A DNA stretch of 43,998 nucleotides. Source: Phallusia fumigata. Taxonomy: Eukaryota > Chordata > Ascidiacea > Phlebobranchia > Ascidiidae. Of this stretch, positions 41,587 through 43,998 are shown piece by piece. The number at the start of each line of letters is the position of its first letter. Position 1 is the first letter of the stretch. The translations under genes were made by a program, and so were the position numbers. The DNA lies in the NCBI GenBank assembly GCA_008931825.1, contig QXVZ01013629.1, positions 1 through 43,998 of the forward strand, given 5' to 3'. The notes under the pieces are model-generated. The model was not told the origin of the DNA. It did not search any database and saw only the letters and a list, made by a program, of their open reading frames with translations.

Positions 41587-42151
41587 AAAAGTTTTTATTG
41601 TGGCGAAGATGGAAACCGATGTAATTGGCATTTACAGAGGTAAGTTAAAGTTAACGTGAATAACAGCGATTAATTTCATATTTTTCGTTGACTTTTCTGC
41701 ATTTTCTTTAAGAACGCTGGACAAGCCCGACTACGCCGGAGATCATTGTTGCTTGTAGGACTGCTGGAATCGCATGCTCAACAGGTAATTAACTGTTGTC
41801 AAGCACATAAAGTTTGATTTAAAAATACTACCAACAATTTGTAAAACTTAATCTTGTTTGCTGAAGCTAACCAGGGTGCACACTGTTTAGCCTTTAGTAT
41901 AATTTTTCGATATGGTTTGCAATGTGCATAGAGATTGATTGACATGTTTTTGTCTGTGGTATGTTTCTGTTTCAGGAACTTTGATGAAAGTTCGATTTGA
42001 CAGGAGACCTCTCTTCATATGGAAGATGGTCGTTTCGAACGTCCGGAAAACCCTGCTAAAATTGAAGCAAGAATACAACCTACGGCAGCAAAAGCAGTGG
42101 ATGAATTCGGTCGATATGCATTCGTATGATTAGAAGCATCACGTGCCAAAT
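41587..42151 (+). pseudogene. D unit 17: B 41587-41639, C 41713-41784, A 41976-42151
   Basis: The acceptor of B is mutated (TTATGG). C and A have normal sites. In A the frame FIWKMVVSNVRKTLLKLKQE is open in its second half. Confidence 0.5.
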
Positions 42152-42229
42152 GTAAGTAGATAAACGTCCTGGCATGGTCATGTGCTTCGTTAATTTCGCT
42201 TTTTATGACATTTCTGCATTTTCTTTCAG

Positions 42230-42696
42230 CACGTTGAACAAGCCCGACTCCGCCGGAGATCATTGCTGCTTGTGGGTCTGCTGGGATCGCATGCTCAACA
42301 GGTAATTAACTGTAGTCAAGCACTAAGTTTGATGTACAAATATTAGTAACAATTTTTTAAACAAAGTCTGGTTGCTGAAGCCTAACCAGGGTGCACACTG
42401 TTTAGCCTTTGGCATAGTTTTTGCGGCATGGTTTGCATTGTGCAAAGACAATAAATTTTCTAGTTTTTGTCTCGGATATGTTTTTGTTTCAGGAACATTG
42501 ATGAAGTTTGGATTTGACATGAGAACTCTGTCTCTCTCTCCTGCATGGAAGATGCTCGTTTCTAATGTCCAGGCAGACGTTTATGAAATATTAAAGGAAT
42601 TGGACCACCTCGCAAGAATTGAGCGTGTAGCAGCAAAAGCCGTGGAGGAATTCGGTTGATATGCATCCATGTGATAAGAAACATCACGTGTCAAAT
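42230..42696 (+). CDS. D unit 18: C 42230-42301, A 42493-42696 (intact long A)
   Basis: Exon A is fully open in the conserved frame: GTLMKFGFDMRTLSLSPAWK, then MLVSNVQADVYEILKELDHL, then ARIERVAAKAVEEFG and TGA (42657-42659), followed by CAAAT|GTAAGT. This is the longest intact A. The C copy has TGA in the ATG frame (CGT TGA), and no B precedes it, so the whole gene frame is still broken. Confidence 0.45.
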
Positions 42697-42818
42697 GTAA
42701 GTGAACAACCGTCATGTGCTTCGGTAATTTCGTTTTTGTTCTCTATCTGGCTTGTCGGAAAAGACAACATGCACTTTGACTTGAAATGTTTAACATGATT
42801 TTTCACATTATTTTATAG

Positions 42819-43547
42819 GAAAAGTATTGTTGTGACGGAGATGGAAACCGATGTAACCTGCATTTCCTGATGTAAGTACAAGTTGGCGTAAATAACAGCG
42901 ATTCATATTTATTGTTGACATTTCTGCAATTTCTTTAAGAACATTGGAGAAGCACGAATCCGCCGGAGATCATTGTTGCTTGTAGGACAGCTGGGATCGC
43001 ATGCTCAACAGGTAATTAACTGTTGTCAAGCACATAAAGTTTGATTTACAAATATTAGCAACAATGTTTTAAACAAAGTCTGGTTGCTGAAGCGTAACCA
43101 GGGTGCACACTGTTTAGACTTTAGCTTAATTTTACGATATGGTCTGCATGTGCATGGAGATAAACTTTCATGTTTTTTTGTCTCTGGTATGTTTTTGTTT
43201 CAGTTACATTCATCAATTAATCAAGATTTGACAGGAGACCTATGGAGAATGTTTGTTTCAAACGTCCGGAACACCTTGAAAAATTGAAGCTGCGACAGCA
43301 AAAGCAGTGCAGAAATTCAGTTGATATGCATTCATTTGATAAGGTAAGTAAATAATTGCTCAAGCTCAGCAAGGTACTTTTAGCCTCTAATTAGCATATG
43401 TTTGCGATAAGATTTACAATGTGTGTAGACATAAATTTACATTTTTCTGTGACTAATATGTTTTTGCATCAGAAACGTTTGTCAAATTTGAGTTAGACAA
43501 ATTCAAGAGCTTACAAGGTAGAAGCTGCAGTAGCGAAAGCAGTGGAC
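42819..43547 (+). pseudogene. D unit 19: B 42819-42871, C 42940-43011, A 43204-43343, short A 43473-43547
   Basis: B and C match unit 9. From about 43040 the sequence switches to match unit 2. The junction marks a recombination point. Exon boundaries are as in those units. Confidence 0.55.
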
Positions 43548-43684
43548 GTAAGTAAACAAACGTCCAGGCATGGTCATGTGATTCGTTTTTGTTGGCAAAT
43601 TTGCTAATGAAAATTACCAGTAGAGACAACGTGCCCTTTGTTCTGTCTTCAAATGTTTGACATGTTTTTTACATTACTTTATAG

Positions 43685-43998
43685 GAAAACTATTATTGTG
43701 GCGAAGATTCTTTGAGAACGTTGGACAAGTCCGAATCCACCGGAGATCGTTATTGCTTGTAGGACTGCTGGGATCGCATGCTCAACAGGTGATTAACTGT
43801 TGTCAAGCACATTCAGTTTGATTTGCAAATGTAGGCAGCAATTTTCAAAACGCTGAAGCCTAACCAGGGTGCACACTGTTTAACCTTTAGCATAATTTTG
43901 CGATATGGTTTGCAATGTGCACAGAGATGAATTTTCTGGTTTTTGTCTCTGGTATATCTGTGTTTCAGAAACATTGATCAAGTTTGGATTTCACAAGA
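43685..43998 (+). pseudogene. D unit 20: fused B-C 43685-43788, A from 43969 (cut by window end)
   Basis: Near-identical to unit 3. The donor after C is GTGATT instead of GTAATT. Exon A is truncated at the window edge. Confidence 0.55.

Larger units (their letters stand above)
32560..43998 (+). repeat. D array: tandem three-exon modules (exons B, C, A)
   Basis: About 20 units share the order B (53 nt, usually with ATGGAAACCGATGT), C (71-73 nt, ...CTGGGATCGCATGCTCAACAG) and A (about 115-215 nt, GAACATTGATCAAGTTTGG...). Donors are GTAAGT after A and B and GTAATT after C. Acceptors are TTTCAG or TTATAG. All units are on the plus strand. The ATG frame through B-C-A has phase-1 junctions throughout: METDVTGIFR, then RWTSPTPPEIIAACRTAGI, then GTLIKFGFDRRPL, then RMEDVRFKRPEHLAKIEAAA and a stop. 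Most copies have a frameshift in A. No family recognised. Confidence 0.7.

Noticed and set aside
32560..43998. CRISPR-like array of direct repeats with spacers
   Set aside because: Units are 0.4-1 kb with splice signals and diverged spacers that are introns. This is a eukaryotic gene array, not CRISPR.
10400..43998. Array exons as further C-type lectin domains (frames giving FVW and GDHCCL...CWDR)
   Set aside because: The third frame shows CTLD-like words such as LVWTNSSS, but stops are conserved in the same places across copies and the motif order does not follow a CTLD.

Overview
This is intron-rich, AT-rich animal DNA. Exons are short with GT-AG and some GC-AG boundaries, splice phases match across introns, and dispersed repeats and hAT-type MITEs are common. 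Nothing is prokaryotic. The mix of extracellular modules (EGF, C-type lectin, TSP1-like) and compact introns suggests an invertebrate deuterostome, possibly an ascidian such as Ciona. That placement is inference, because no species marker is present.

Layout. (1) 1-3700 is mostly copies of one long dispersed repeat, interrupted by a TTCGAAT-rich element, plus one isolated open exon-like stretch (2278-2438). (2) 4273-7831 is the only gene I can model completely: a plus-strand type II membrane protein with a short basic cytoplasmic tail, one transmembrane segment, three EGF-like modules and a C-terminal C-type lectin domain (about 314 residues over eight exons; a ninth exon may be alternative). 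(3) 7832-10400 holds its 3' UTR, a minus-strand EGF pseudo-exon with an in-frame stop, and hAT MITEs. (4) 10400-44000 is a long array of related, mostly decayed exon modules, all on the plus strand. I split it into three subfamilies.

Subfamily B (10.4-29.7 kb) has a TSP1/EGF-like exon, a conserved promoter-like block rich in CCAAT boxes with an ERSE/UPRE-like site, a signal-peptide-like first exon, and small downstream exons, several with GC donors. Subfamily C (25.6-31.7 kb) is intermediate. Subfamily D (32.5 kb to the window end) is a dense tandem array of three exon types, A, B and C (B is 53 nt and C 71-73 nt in typical copies), about 20 units of 0.4-1 kb. Splice sites are mostly well kept, but reading frames conflict between copies.

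Shared peptide motifs and exon order suggest the three subfamilies descend from one ancestor. The feature I find most striking is in the introns: an inverted repeat with the invariant 8-nt loop GGTGCACA lies about 80-130 nt upstream of a 3' splice site in nearly every unit of all three subfamilies, while its stem sequence differs between subfamilies and stays paired. Mosaic copies, fused exons and a near-identical duplication spaced 9.68 kb apart show that the D array is still being reshuffled by unequal exchange or gene conversion. I cannot name the product of the array, and much of it may be pseudogenic or noncoding.
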